Under the pieces are notes generated by a model. The model saw nothing but the letters and a program-made list of their open reading frames with translations. It made no database searches and was not told the origin of the DNA. The position numbers and the translations under genes were made by a program. Positions 21,607-32,322 of a stretch of DNA of 64,000 bases are shown here, in pieces. Source of the stretch: Macrothele yani (taxonomy: Eukaryota > Arthropoda > Arachnida > Araneae > Macrothelidae); assembly GCA_039090855.1 (NCBI GenBank), contig CM076995.1, positions 121,036,270-121,100,269 of the forward strand. The letters run 5' to 3'. Within the stretch, counting starts at the first letter, position 1. Each line of letters starts with the position of its first letter.

Positions 21607-22523
21607 ACCACACGTAACAGAACATCGTCAGAAACAGCAACAGGTCAGTGACTACGTGCTTCGTTTTGCAGGTCCGCATCTCCACTTCGAAATTTCACAA
21701 ACCATCGCCGAATGGTTCGTTCCTTGGCTGTATTCTTCCAAAAAAAGTTTTGTTAACGTTTCGAGTGGTAAGTCCTGCAGAATGGCCCAGTTTACATTCA
21801 TGCAGGAAGATGACTCTCAAATCCGTCGTCTGCATGTTAACTTTGCAAGCCACGTTACTTCCAAACAAGCCACGTTACTTCCAAACAAGCCCCGTTACTT
21901 CTAAACAAGCCACGCCTGAACCTTGTTCTTCAACACCTGTGGTGGCTCCATTGCTCGTTCGCACCGGACATTTGATTCGCACCAAACCAGTATAATCTGC
22001 CACAACCAGGATATCATATTGTGTATATATCTAGGAGAATAAGAAGAGAATGTCACCAAATGTTTCATTGATTGGATGCACTATCTTGCACGTGTAGCTG
22101 TGAGGCAAAAGGCTCGTCTATAGGCCTTAGATCCCAATCTAAAAAAGGGATAATGTGTCTGCCGGTTTCCGCTGTTTTGAACCCGGTTTGGGGATTGGAA
22201 GGTGAACTCAACTCAAGTGCGGTGTGTGAAGTTGGCTCTCCTGCTTCTAGTCGGTGGGCCCCGTATGATACCGTGTGTTTCGGGTGTGTCGTCGTTGGCG
22301 AAAGCGTTCTCGTTTCGTTGCATTTCTGTGATAGCGGCTTGCTATTTCGTGGCGTTTTGCTTCTCTGTGTTCTATTTTATTTTCGTTTCTTAGCCTGCTA
22401 AGGTTTTGCGTGCGGTTGGCTCTTCCCATATCCAAGTTAGGATATTTTACTTTGCATGCTCTTGTTTGTTGTGGTCAGTTGATTCGGGGTAGGCCCCTGC
22501 TACCGCCGGTTGGCCCGGCGAGG

Positions 22524-23669
22524 ATGGGGGACTCTGATTCCTCTACACCGGCTAAAAGAATGCGTTTTTCGCCGGGTGATGAGCTTCGTCAGCTGGGTGG
22601 TTCTTTAGTTCCAGTTAATGATTTTGTTTGTTCGGTTTAATGGTCTCCTCAGGAATGGCTGCGTAGGGCATTTGCGAGTGGAGTGACTCGTGGGGAAAAA
22701 CTTCTTTCCGCGACTTCTGGGGAGCTACCCAGAGTCCGTACCATGTTGTTTACGAGGTTCTTCGTGGACAATATTTCAATGCATGACTCGATTTCAGACG
22801 CTCAGTTTTTACGTTCGGGTGACTTATTGGTGCGCTCTTCTAATCTATATGTCTGCTGGAACTATGTCAACTTTCTCATTTTCTTCAGGTCTCTGTCAAA
22901 ACTCAGATCCTCACTAAGCTTATGACAACAAAGTTTTTAGTTCAAGATGTGGACATTGAAGCCTCTGTAGATGAGATTGCTACGGAATTGTTGGACCGTG
23001 GAGTGAACTGTCTTCGTGTTGTTCGGTTCCGACGTTAAGTAAATTCCTCGAGGGTCCCTACTTCTTTGGTCCTAGTGAAGGAACTGGGCTTTACTAAACG
23101 AGACACTATCTATCTGTGGTATTCGAGGTGTGCGGTCAGACCCTTCTTGGATTCGCCTAGGCAGTGTAAAAATTGTCAGCGGTTATGGACATTTGCTGTC
23201 AACCTGTCGTAGCCGCCCCGGTGGCGCAGTGGTCTAAGCGATGGCCTCTGATCATTCGTCCGAACGGGGTCCGGGTTCAAATCCCGGTGAGGCATGGATG
23301 TTGTGTTTGTCTTACGTCACTGGCTTTCTCCCTTCCCTGGAACCAGTGACCCTAAATTAGGGACGGACGACTGCTTGTAGCCCATTGAGTTGCTCACGGT
23401 GGTCGTTAAACCTCCAATAAAAAAACCTGTCGTAGTGCCTCTCGCTGTTCTCGTTGTGGTGAAGGTCATGACTCTTCCGTATGCTCAGCGTCAAGCTTCA
23501 AGTGCGTCCTGTGCGAGGGCTCACATCCTGCTTCTGACACTAACTGCCCAATTTTTCTTCAAGAAAAGCGGATACTAGATATTATGGCTACGAAGCATCT
23601 AAGTTGTCCAGAGGCTCGGGACTCTGTGCGTCAAGGCCACCAGGCCTCATATGCGGTGGCGGCACAGGC
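22524..23669 (+). pseudogene. LINE ORF1 (gag-like), 5' part
   Basis: The frame starts MGDSDSSTPAKRMRFSPGDE at 22524 and decays by stops after about 38 residues. Further on, zinc-knuckle remnants are legible: CKNCQRL just before a SINE at 23212, then SRCSRCGEGHDSSVC and FKCVLCEGSHPASDTNC (about 23440-23560). The text is in phase with TKHLSCPEARDSVRQGHQAS, which runs into the BEL element at 23670. These are CCHC knuckles of a non-LTR retrotransposon nucleic-acid-binding protein. The 5' UTR probably begins upstream, around 22040-22400. Confidence 0.75.
23212..23423 (+). mobile_element. SINE family A, full-length with TSD
   Basis: A clean copy: A-box region GGTGGCGCAGTGGTCTAAGC, B box GGGTTCAAATCCC, body TTCCCTGGAACCAGTGACCC and 3' end GTTGCTCACGGTGGTCGTTA followed by a short A tail. 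The 11-bp duplication AACCTGTCGTA lies at 23201-23211 and 23424-23434. It is inserted between the zinc knuckles of the LINE ORF1. Confidence 0.95.
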
Positions 23670-24100
23670 TGTTGGGACTTCACGGACACAGGGCGCAGCG
23701 GAGGCGGCCAACGTCAGATGTGAGAAGATGGCGCACATGTGAGGACGTGTGGAAAGGGCGGAACAGATAATATGGCAGAGGTCGTAATGTAAGAACTGAT
23801 ATTAAGACTTATAACGCGAAAGAAAAAGAACGAAATCTTCAGTTTGTGAGTGTTTGTGTAATTACATCTAATTCGTATAAAATGATCTGCAATAAATTAG
23901 TAGTATACCTTTGATGTGGAACTGTCTTGGAATATGATGTTCTTGTGTATTCGACCGTGTGCATAGATGTTGGATAAAGAAGTTTCCGACTGCAGGAGGT
24001 CCCGTGTACGGACTAACGGAAGAGGTAAGAAGTTAAATATAAATACCTCTAATTACTGAAATTGAAATGGAACGCGAATGGAACGCGAAAAGTAAGAACA
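23670..24100 (+). repeat. 5' LTR of BEL/Pao element
   Basis: 431 bp, TG...CA bounded, virtually the same as 32323-32753. It contains the presumed promoter and polyadenylation region (AATAAA at about 23890), followed at once by the primer-binding site. Confidence 0.95.
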
Positions 24101-24104
24101 TTAA

Positions 24105-24122
24105 TGGCGCCCAACGTGGGGC
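24105..24122 (+). promoter_or_regulatory. Primer-binding site, tRNA-Lys(CUU)
   Basis: TGGCGCCCAACGTGGGGC lies four bases after the 5' LTR. It is complementary to the 3' end of arthropod tRNA-Lys(CUU) (…CCCCACGTTGGGCGCCA), as known from Drosophila. Minus-strand DNA synthesis would be primed here. Confidence 0.8.
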
Positions 24123-24362
24123 TCTCTTGCAAATTCAAACTGAAGGCAATATTTTCACCAATATTGAAATTGAAGTGTGAAACTGAAGTTGCTTAAAATA
24201 AGTAATGGCGGAGGATTTAGACAAACTAAAAAAGAAAAGAGCGGTTAATTGCAGATTAACAACCATTGTTATTAATAAACTAAAGGAAGCTCTTGAAGAG
24301 GATCCCATTGAAAGGGAAGTTATCGAGAATAATTTAGCTCAGTTATTGATTAAAGAATAAAT

Positions 24363-25391
24363 TTGATTTCTGTTGGTGAACAAATTGAGCGAGTTATTCC
24401 TGTAGAAGAATTTGAAGACGATTATTGTGCTAGTCAGGAATACTACGAAAACGTGCTGTTATGGAAAACCAAAGCGCAGCGCTGTTTAACTATGGTCGGA
24501 AACACCGAAGAAAGCGGCACGAACGAAACAGAGAATAGAACATTGCGGTTTTATAATATACCCGGAGCAGCGATAAGATTACCGAAATCAGAGCTTGCAA
24601 AATTCTTTGGAGATCCATCGCATTGGTTGGAATTTTGGGGTCAGGTTGATACGACCATACACTCAAATGAGGGTTTAAATAATTTGAACAAGTTTAGTTA
24701 CTTGAAATCTTATTTGGGCGGAGCAGCTGCTATTGCAATATCTGGATTACCTATCACCGAAGCAAATTATGACAAGGCCATACAAATTTTGAAGGATAGG
24801 TTCGGAAAAAAAGATGTTGTTATAAGTTCACATATGAATAAGTTACTGTCTCTACCACCTGTTAAGAGGTTAACTGACACCTTTGGTCTGCGGAAGCTGT
24901 ATGATAATTGCGAAGTCCAATTAAGAAGCCTCGAATCGCTGGGAGTAATCTCCGACACTTATGGAAGTTCGTTGTGTCCTATGATATTGAAATTAGTTCC
25001 CAGAGAATTAGTACTAGAATTCAACAGACTTCGGGAAGCTGATGAGATTTGGAATATAGAAGAAGTTATGGAATTTGTAAGAAAAGAAATTGAAAGTCGT
25101 GAGCGCACCCAGGCAATTTGCGGAAACACAGAATTAAAACCGAATCTTTCTCAGAGTGTTAAGGCAGTAAACAATATGCTCATCAGATCTGATCACAAGC
25201 GCGCGAAAGAATTCATGAAGCAAAATAAAGCGTTTCCTTCAACCGCCGAACTGAATGCTACTGTAGAAAATAACCCAGAGTCCTGTGTAAAACGCGTTGA
25301 AGACAGATTGGCTGCGGTCAATGTTCAAAGAAATAACGAGCATTGTGTTAGAGAAAGTTGTTTATTTTGTTCGTCGGATCATGATTTAGAC
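24363..25391 (+). pseudogene. gag: BEL/Pao gag (DUF1759-type), interrupted
   Basis: An open frame of about 343 residues from 24363 begins MISVGEQIERVIPVEEFEDD. The centre is a typical BEL gag domain (DUF1759-type): LPKSELAKFFGDPSHWLEFW, then NLNKFSYLKSYLGGAAAIAI and RFGKKDVVISSHMNKLLSLP, with a downstream helical part. A first zinc knuckle begins at SCLFCSSDHDLDQ and is cut by the hAT insertion at 25392. The knuckle resumes on the far side at 28163. An earlier start may lie upstream at 24204 (MAEDLDKLKKKR). In vivo the protein would assemble particles and package RNA. As found, it is truncated. Confidence 0.85.
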
Positions 25392-28154
25392 CAGGGGTGC
25401 ACAACCTTTTTATAAGTGGGGGCCAAGTTTATTTTTACATAATAAGTGGCGGGCCGCAAGTTACCTTTTCACATAGGCACTTGCCAAACCCTACCGCTAA
25501 AGCTAATTTTACTATTATCCGAATAATCTATTTTACCAGCAGACAAAAAATGTGTTTCAATACCATTTTTGTGTCCTCTAAATGGTTTAAATCCATTTTT
25601 GAAGTTTTTTGGCAAATTGCGTTATTAAGTTATCAAATTACTGATTTACAATCAACTTACTCCTAACTGGAAAAGGTTTAGGGGTATATATAAAATAAAA
25701 TAATACTATCACAAGGTTGTAAAATTTTTATTTTTACAAAAAACAGAATTCTTAACATCAAAGTATATAAAAAATTAAAATCAATATATCGTCAAACTGA
25801 CCATCAAATCAAGTAGTAGCCTAATGCTCCTAATGAGATGCTTGGCATTGTTTATTTTTCAATAGTCTGTCAATATCAGGTTCAATGTTAGAGATGGTAA
25901 TGCGCAAGTTTCCCTCCAATAGTGTATCACTTAAACGGGAACGACACTTTGACTTTATTTGTTTCATCAAAGAAAACGATTGCTCGCATAAGTAGGTACT
26001 TCCAAACAACGTTGCAGTTTTTAAAGCATGATCTTTGAGCAATTTCATTTCTTTCGGTAAGTAATTTTTGTAAAATTCTAGGAGAGAAACTTCAGAGTAT
26101 TTTGTTTTTAACTCATTGTTACACTGAAGATCAATTAATTCCATCTGGAAATCTAGTGGCACTGACGCAACGTCAGTAGTGAATGGTAGAGAAAACATAT
26201 CAAACAAAACCTCAAATTTTCTTATATCTTCAAATCGTCTTTTAAACTCATTGTGAAGGTCCACTACAAGAGATGCATATTTAGCCACATTTACATGGAA
26301 TTCAGAACTTTCAACAAAACTTTTCATTGTTGGAAAATTTGCTAGTAGTCCATTGCTTAGTTGTGACTGCCATAAACTGAGTTTAACCTCAAATGATTTT
26401 AATATGTAACACATGTTGTTGATCATGTTGTTTTTACCTTGAAGCTTAATGTTTAATTCATTGAGATGTTGGGTCATATCAACTAAAAAACATAAATCAC
26501 TCACCCATTCGCTGTTCTCAAAATGTGCTGCTAGTTGAGACTCATTACGACTGTGTAAAAACATTATGATTTCTTGATGCAAGTCATACACTCGTTTCAG
26601 CATTTTCCCAGCACTAAGCCAACGAACTTGTGTAAAATAAATAACATCATCATATTGGGATTCCATGTCTGATAAGAATTCTCTGAACTGGCGGTGATTA
26701 AGAGCTCCGGCACGAAGGAAATTGACCACTTTAATCACAACCTTCATCACATGCTCCATACGTATGCTTTTAGCACACAGATTCTCTTGGTGTAAAATAC
26801 AGTGAATAGTAACTAGATCACTGCACTCTTTAGCAAAATAGCTGACAGCCCCTTGTTTACTTCCAACCATGGCAGGTGCACCATCAGTTGATATGCCATG
26901 TAGTTTTTCCATATTTAAATTAAACTTCTCTAAAATATTTTTCACTTCACGATAAATATCACATCCTTTAGTTGTGTCTTTCATAGGAACCAATGCCAGT
27001 AATTCTTCTGAAATATGAAAATTCTCGTCAACACCACGCACAAAAATACAAAGCTGGGCAGTATCAGTCACATCTGTGCTTTCATCGATTGCCAGTGAGA
27101 AGTACTTGAAATCCAATATTTTTTCTTGTAGTGTTTGCTCAATGTCCACTGCCATTTCTTCTGCCCTCCTGGAAACTGTCATTCGATTAAGGCTAATTTT
27201 TGATATAATACTTTTTTTCTCTGGGAATGCCACATTTGCCACTTCTTCCAAGCATTCCTTAACTAGCTCGCCATCTTGAAGCGGCTTCATTCTTTTTACT
27301 AAAATCTTTGACACAATAAAACTTGCTTTTACCGCAATTTGCGATTCATCGTTAACCTTACGAAAAAGATTTTGTTGAAATTCTAATTTTCTCTGCAGTT
27401 CTTTTACTTTCTCTTTTCGCATATTACCAGAAAATTCGTTGTATTTTGAAGCATGTTTTGTCTCATAATGCCTTCTTACATTGTACTCTTTCATAACACC
27501 AACTGTTTCTTTGTAAATTAAACACGTTGCTTTGCTGTTGTATTCAATAAAAAAATATCTCTCACTCCAGGTCTCTTGAAACACTCGACACTCGTCCGTC
27601 ACTTTACGCTTTTTTACAGACATGATACTGATATTATAATAATAATGTAGAAACTCTGTAAACTGCACACAAGCTGTAACAACACACAAACAACTCACAA
27701 ACGTGAACTGTGCCACGACAACAATGATACTCCCAGTGCACGACGTGGCGTCCAGTCAGAAATAACAAACCTATAAATAGCCTCGCGCTACACCACTTCA
27801 AGGTCACACAGCGCCCTCATCCTCCCCTGCCGCACAACGACGAGTCGGTGTGTCAGTCACGTGCTCACATCCACTTGTATTGCAAGAGTGACTCCACAGT
27901 CAGTCTGAACCTTGCAGCAGTCTGGTTATGCAAAACTTAAAATCTGTCCAATAATTGTTTACTTTTTAATTTATTTTTAACAAACATTTTTATAATTTTC
28001 TTATTTCAACTAGGGCCTACAATAATGGGAAAAAAACTCATCATTCACAATATATATATTCACGTTTTCAATAGTATAAAATATTTATCCGCGGGCCGCA
28101 TAAACTGACTTTGAGGGCCGCAAGTGGCCGCGGGCCGCGGGTTGTGCACCCCTG
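25392..28154 (-). mobile_element. hAT DNA transposon, intact ends and transposase
   Basis: Perfect 15-bp TIRs, CAGGGGTGCACAACC at 25392 and its inverse at 28140-28154, with the exact 8-bp duplication ATTTAGAC at 25384-25391 and 28155-28162. It encodes one minus-strand transposase without interruption and has AT-rich untranslated flanks. The GC-rich terminal stretch GCGGGCCGC near both ends is a subterminal repeat. It sits in the gag zinc knuckle of a BEL/Pao element and so is younger than that insertion. Confidence 0.97.
25830..27623 (-). CDS. hAT transposase (BED-finger type), 597 aa
   Basis: Uninterrupted frame. I chose the ATG at 27623 (MSVKKRKVTDECRVFQETW) because family members start here; an upstream in-frame ATG at 27716 would add 31 hydrophobic residues. 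Order: N-terminal BED-like zinc finger (residues about 12-60) ending NVRRHYETKH; catalytic core with FSLAIDESTDVTDTAQLCIF (first Asp, about residue 180) and HGISTDGAPAMVGSKQGAVS (second Asp, about 250); IHCILHQENLC; and VRWLSAG (Trp motif, about 340). The C-terminal dimerisation domain has LCEQSFSLMKQIKSKCRSRL near residue 550. It resembles GTF2IRD2/SCAND3-like hAT proteins. The BED finger's second Cys is Tyr (TCLIYKE), which would weaken zinc binding. Otherwise it looks functional. Confidence 0.9.
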   Translation of the reverse strand: MSVKKRKVTDECRVFQETWSERYFFIEYNSKATCLIYKETVGVMKEYNVRRHYETKHASKYNEFSGNMRKEKVKELQRKLEFQQNLFRKVNDESQIAVKASFIVSKILVKRMKPLQDGELVKECLEEVANVAFPEKKSIISKISLNRMTVSRRAEEMAVDIEQTLQEKILDFKYFSLAIDESTDVTDTAQLCIFVRGVDENFHISEELLALVPMKDTTKGCDIYREVKNILEKFNLNMEKLHGISTDGAPAMVGSKQGAVSYFAKECSDLVTIHCILHQENLCAKSIRMEHVMKVVIKVVNFLRAGALNHRQFREFLSDMESQYDDVIYFTQVRWLSAGKMLKRVYDLHQEIIMFLHSRNESQLAAHFENSEWVSDLCFLVDMTQHLNELNIKLQGKNNMINNMCYILKSFEVKLSLWQSQLSNGLLANFPTMKSFVESSEFHVNVAKYASLVVDLHNEFKRRFEDIRKFEVLFDMFSLPFTTDVASVPLDFQMELIDLQCNNELKTKYSEVSLLEFYKNYLPKEMKLLKDHALKTATLFGSTYLCEQSFSLMKQIKSKCRSRLSDTLLEGNLRITISNIEPDIDRLLKNKQCQASH

Positions 28155-28162
28155 ATTTAGAC

Positions 28163-30187
28163 AGATGTCATTTAACAATAGGCGAAAAAAGACGTAATTT
28201 ATTGCGACAAGGAAGGTGCTTTAACTGTTTTAAAAAATATCCTTTGGCGAAGTTTTGTTTATCAAAAGATCGGTGTCAACTTTGTCATCGAAAGCACAAT
28301 ACCTTCATGTGCGATGCCGAAAGAAGCACCTCAGCTGTAAAACATATTGCACACGCATTTCAGCAAGAGGACGGTGTTTTGTTACCTACCATGACCCTAA
28401 AGGCAGTGGGAAAAACTAGTCGTAGCGTGCGAATTCTTCTGAACGGAGGCTCGCAACGGACATTTGTTATGGAAACTGTTTCTAAAGAGCTCAAGTTACA
28501 AGTGACAGGAGAAGAACAATTAACGATATTTTCATTTGCCGCGAATTCACCAGTAACAGAGAAAAGAAAAAGAGTTCGCTTGGTTTTAAAAGATGCAAGA
28601 ACTGGACGCAGAATCGAGATTCAGGCTTTGGAAACAAATAACATTAGCGGTGCTTTGATAAGTACTCCAGGGAAAGAAATACGAAGTTATTGTGAAAAAG
28701 AAAAAATGTTGTTAGCAGATAGAGCGGAAAACTGTAACAACTTAGTATTATCAGTTTTGATCGGAGCTGACTATTATTGGAAGGTTGTAACCGGAAGAGT
28801 GCGTAGGATAACGCCATCCTTGGTCGCTTCACAAACTATTTTTGGGTGGACATTTAGTGGCACCTCGGCGCTGTCAAATGCGTTGGCGTCACAGTCTGTC
28901 ATTAATGTTATGAAAAGTGCCACAAGTATAAGTAAAACTGACTTTGAAATGAACGAAATCTTGAAGAACTTTTGGGATCTTGAAACGCTAGGAATAAGGG
29001 AAAGTATCGACCAAACTGATAAAACAGAAGATAATCGCATTTATGAGGAATTTCGAGAAAATCTGAAAAAGGAAGATGACAGATACGTGACACGGTTTCC
29101 GTGGAATCAACAAATAGAAGATTTGAAGGACAATTACAACTTGGCTGAAAAACGATTGAGATCGCTTGTTCGGAAGTTCAATAAGGATCCACAGTTCTAC
29201 AAAGAATATAAGAATATTATAAAAAATTATTTAAAAGAAGGAATTATAGAGGAAACAAAGGATGATAGTAGCAATGTAATATATTACATGCCACATCAGG
29301 CTGTAATCAGGGAAAACAAGGATACCACTAAATTACTCGTAGTATTTGATGCGTCATCTCATGCCGAGAACTGTTCATCATTAAATGATTGTTTACTCGC
29401 AGGGCCAAACCTAAATCCGGATGTGCTGGATTTGTTGATCAGATTCTGTAACAATAAGGTCGCATTTACAGCTGACATTCAACAGGCATTTTTACAGATT
29501 GCTCTTGCCAAAGAAGACCGAGATGCAATTAGATTTTTGTGGATTGACGAGGAAATAGATGACGGCGACTCCCTCAAAGTAAAAATAGTACGAATGACTA
29601 GAGTCATATTTGGTGCTAAGTCAAGCCCATTTATGCTGGCTGCAACGCTAAGAGTTCACATAGACAAATATAAACAACAGTATGAGGATGCATACAAGCT
29701 ACTGAGGAATTGTCTATATGTGGATGATTTAATTGGAGGAGCAACAGATGAAAATGAAGCAATGATACTATCAAGAGACGTTAGATGTATTTTGAATGAG
29801 GGAAACGTTAACATGAGAAAATGGAGAACAAACAGCGAATCCCTTCAACAATTGTGGAATAATGAAGAAAATGATATTCAATGTGCTGCAAGCAATAAAG
29901 TTTTGGGATACCTATGGGATAGAAAGAAGGATGTTATAAGAATAGACGTTTCTGAAGTGATTGCATATATGAGAAAGAGAAAGGACAAGGTATGCAAAAG
30001 AGAAGTTCTGAAGACTGTTAGTCGTCTATATGACCCGATTGGTTTTTTAAGTTCATTTACAATAAGAGGCAGAATTATCTTGCAAAATGTTTGGAAATCG
30101 GGTGCAAATTGGGATGCAGAATTGTGCATAGAACTAGAGAAAAATTGGAAAGATTGGTGCACAGTTATCACAGATGGAAAATGTTGA
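28163..30187 (+). pseudogene. pol: BEL/Pao gag end, protease and reverse transcriptase
   Basis: It resumes after the hAT with RRNLLRQGRCFNCFKKYPLA and RCQLCHRKHNTFMC, two zinc knuckles. A DUF1758-type aspartic protease follows (RILLNGGSQRTFVMETVSKE), in which the expected catalytic Asp (LLDSGSQ in the family) is Asn. Reverse transcriptase landmarks are LVVFDASSHAENCSSLNDCL, VAFTADIQQAFLQIALAKED and the polymerase box LLRNCLYVDDLIGGATDENE at about 29700-29760. The frame stops at 30187 and continues in the +1 neighbour, so one frameshift separates it from RNase H. The whole is non-functional as it stands. Confidence 0.85.
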
Positions 30188-31199
30188 CATACCAAGATAT
30201 TATTTCGGAGACATCGAAGAAAAGGAATTGAGAAATATCAAGTTGCATTGTTTCACAGATGCGAGTCAAAAGGCTTATGGTGCAGTGATATATTTGAGAT
30301 ATGAAACCAAAGATGAAATAAATTCAAGAAATCTGATTTCAAAGGCAAGAGTAGCACCCTTAAAGAAACTATCCTTACCTAGGCTAGAATTGATGGCGGC
30401 GTTAATAGGAGCTAGACTAGCTGAATCTGTTGAAAGGCAACTGAAGCAGAAGTTTGATTTAACCTTAAACTTTTGGACAGACTCCAGTACAGTTTTGCAT
30501 TGGATAAAAGGAAATGCCGAAAAATGGAAGCCGTTTGTGCAAAATAGGATAAAAGAAATACAAGGGAAGTCCGATCCGTTATCATGGGCATACTGCCCAG
30601 GAAAAGAGAATCCTGCAGACTTACTCACCAGAGGAGAGAAGATTGAAACCATCAAAAGTAATAGTCATTGGTGGCATGGACCAGAATGGTTAATTAGAGA
30701 GGAAACATCATGGCCAAAATTACCAGCTGACTTGTCCACAGACGACAGTGCAAGGGAAGAAAGAAAACGAAAGAGAAAAGAAACCCTTCAAGTAAGCTGT
30801 GTAACGGAAGAAGGGAGGACCCCTATTTTTGATATTAGAAAAAACAGTGAATTGAAAACTGTTCTTCGTGTGACAGCATGGACTCTAAGATTCGTACATA
30901 ATGTTCGAAATAAGGACTCAAAAAGAACAGGAGTTCTGACAGTTGAAGAATTAAACTCAGCGGAAATTTATTGGGTTAAACAATCCCAGAGAGAGTGTTT
31001 TCCAAACGAAGTAAATGCTTTGAACTGTGAACACGACATTTCTTCCGATTCGAAAATCTACACGTTTAATCCATTTCTGGACGACGACGGTATAATGAAA
31101 GTTGGAGGAAGGCTACAGAATGCAGACTTGAACTATCACCAAGTTCATCCAGTAATTTTGACAACCAATATTTATTTGTCAGACCTATTAATAAAGTGA
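30174..31199 (+). pseudogene. pol: BEL/Pao RNase H and integrase N-terminus
   Basis: It continues pol in a shifted frame: LHCFTDASQKAYGAVIYLRY (first RNase H Asp), KLSLPRLELMAALIGARLAE, NFWTDSSTVLHWIKGNAEKW and AYCPGKENPADLLTRG (end of RNase H). After a linker it enters the integrase region (GGRLQNADLNYHQVHPVI). It stops at 31199 just before the HH-CC zinc domain, another frameshift. Confidence 0.85.
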
Positions 31200-32322
31200 A
31201 GTCATATAAGGGTAGGACATGGTGGAGTTGCCGAGACTTTAGCACAAATCAGAGAAAGGTACTGGATTCTACGGGGACGGCAAAAGAGTGAAAAGCGTTA
31301 TACATAGTTGTTTTAACTGCCGGAAATTTAAAACAAAACCTTTCGACCAAGATATGGCACCCTTACCACCGGACAGATTAAAGGAAGTTTCTCCTTTCGA
31401 AATATGTGGAGTGGACTTTGCAGGACCATTATTCACAAAGAATGAAAATAAGAAGGTTTACATCGCTTTATTCACTTGTGCAGTTACTCGTGCTGTACAT
31501 CTGGAATTGGTATCTGATTTAACAGCTTGCAACTTTCTGTTGGCATTTAGAAGATTTTTAGCAAGAAGAGGAATTTGTAAGACACTCTAGATAACGCGAA
31601 AACATTTAAAAGGGTAAACCGAGATTTAACCAAACTGTGGAGCATGGTTCCCGATCCAGAAAATTTAAAGTTTTATGGAGAAACAGGAATAAGATGGAAG
31701 TACATTGTTGAAAGAGCTGCATGGTGGGGTGGTTTTTGGGAGAGGCTCGTTCGCTCGATCAAAACATGCCTAAAGAGAATACTGGGAAAAGCTTCTTTAA
31801 CATATGAAGAATTGGAAACTACTCTTGTTGAAGTAGAAGCGATCCTGAACCTTTGACATTTGTATATAGCGAACCAGGAGAGCCTGAATCACTCTCACCA
31901 GGGCATTTCTTAATTGGAAGAAGATTGACAACAATTCCTGATGGGAAACCAAGTTCTGAGGAATGAAAAAGAAGCGACCTTACAAGGAAATACAAACACA
32001 GAGTACTAGTTATGGAGAGACTGTGGAGAAGATGGCGACAAGAATATCTTCTGGAATTGAAATCAGCCCACCAGTTGAAGATTGCAAAAAGGGGTTTAGA
32101 GGTGAAAATGGATTCCATAGTTCATGTAAAAGATGAAAGATTACCTAAACTGATGCGGAAAACCGGTATCATTAGCCAAGTCCATGTGGGACGTGACGGA
32201 AAGGTACGTTCATGTACAGTGAGACTGCCTAATGAAACATTGATCAAAAGACCAGTACAAAACCTTTACCCTCTCGAGCTGGACTTAGAAAAGACTGAAC
32301 CCAATTCTTTGGGGCCGGAGGA
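31200..32322 (+). pseudogene. pol: BEL/Pao integrase, fragmented
   Basis: Pieces in three frames. 31288-31590 has SCFNCRKFKTKPFDQDMAPL and the first catalytic region FEICGVDFAGPLF. After a stop, DNAKTFKR (second Asp) lies at about 31590. 31644-31856 carries WWGGFWERLVRSIKTCLKRI with the catalytic Glu. 32012-32395 holds the C-terminal chromatin-binding part (DSIVHVKDERLPK...GRDGKVRSCTVRL), which overruns into the 3' LTR. Two further stops lie between (near 31856 and 31965). Confidence 0.85.

Larger units (their letters stand above)
20137..21800 (-). pseudogene. mariner transposase relic
   Basis: From the right: N-terminal HTH segment (about 21650-21800), then after the MITE KWTPQKTCHEIAAEVGVHHT with TVDWRLAALGKI, DMWLPHELTTANKTRSLQVC, a first catalytic aspartate region RIVTCDEK (20650-20890), LLLQDNACLYVT (second aspartate, about 20395), and HPAYSPDLSLTDYRLFRRLD (third aspartate, about 20300). 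WVPHEL, TCDEKW, QDNA and SPDLxxxDY are the classic mariner landmarks. Several frameshifts and stops make it inactive. The same family in a different subtype is present at 49972-50930. Confidence 0.85.
20017..21990 (-). mobile_element. mariner element split by a hAT MITE
   Basis: The termini TTGGGTTAGTGCGAATGAAA (20017) and, inversely from 21990, CTGGTTTGGTGCGAATCAAA align at about 23 of 28 positions, and TA flanks both ends (20015-20016, 21991-21992). The minus-strand transposase is interrupted at 20894-21606 by a hAT MITE. Near the transposase N-terminus, a 20-bp unit starting GCCACGTTACTTCC is present three times (21849-21908). Confidence 0.85.

Noticed and set aside
23212..23300. tRNA gene in the SINE heads (also 34525, 51465 and 53072)
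   Set aside because: A and B boxes are present, but the heads are fused to a shared body and A tail with target duplications. They are SINEs.
27624..27716. Upstream start for the intact hAT transposase
   Set aside because: The extra 31 residues are hydrophobic and outside the family pattern. The ATG at 27623 precedes the usual MSVKKRK-type start.
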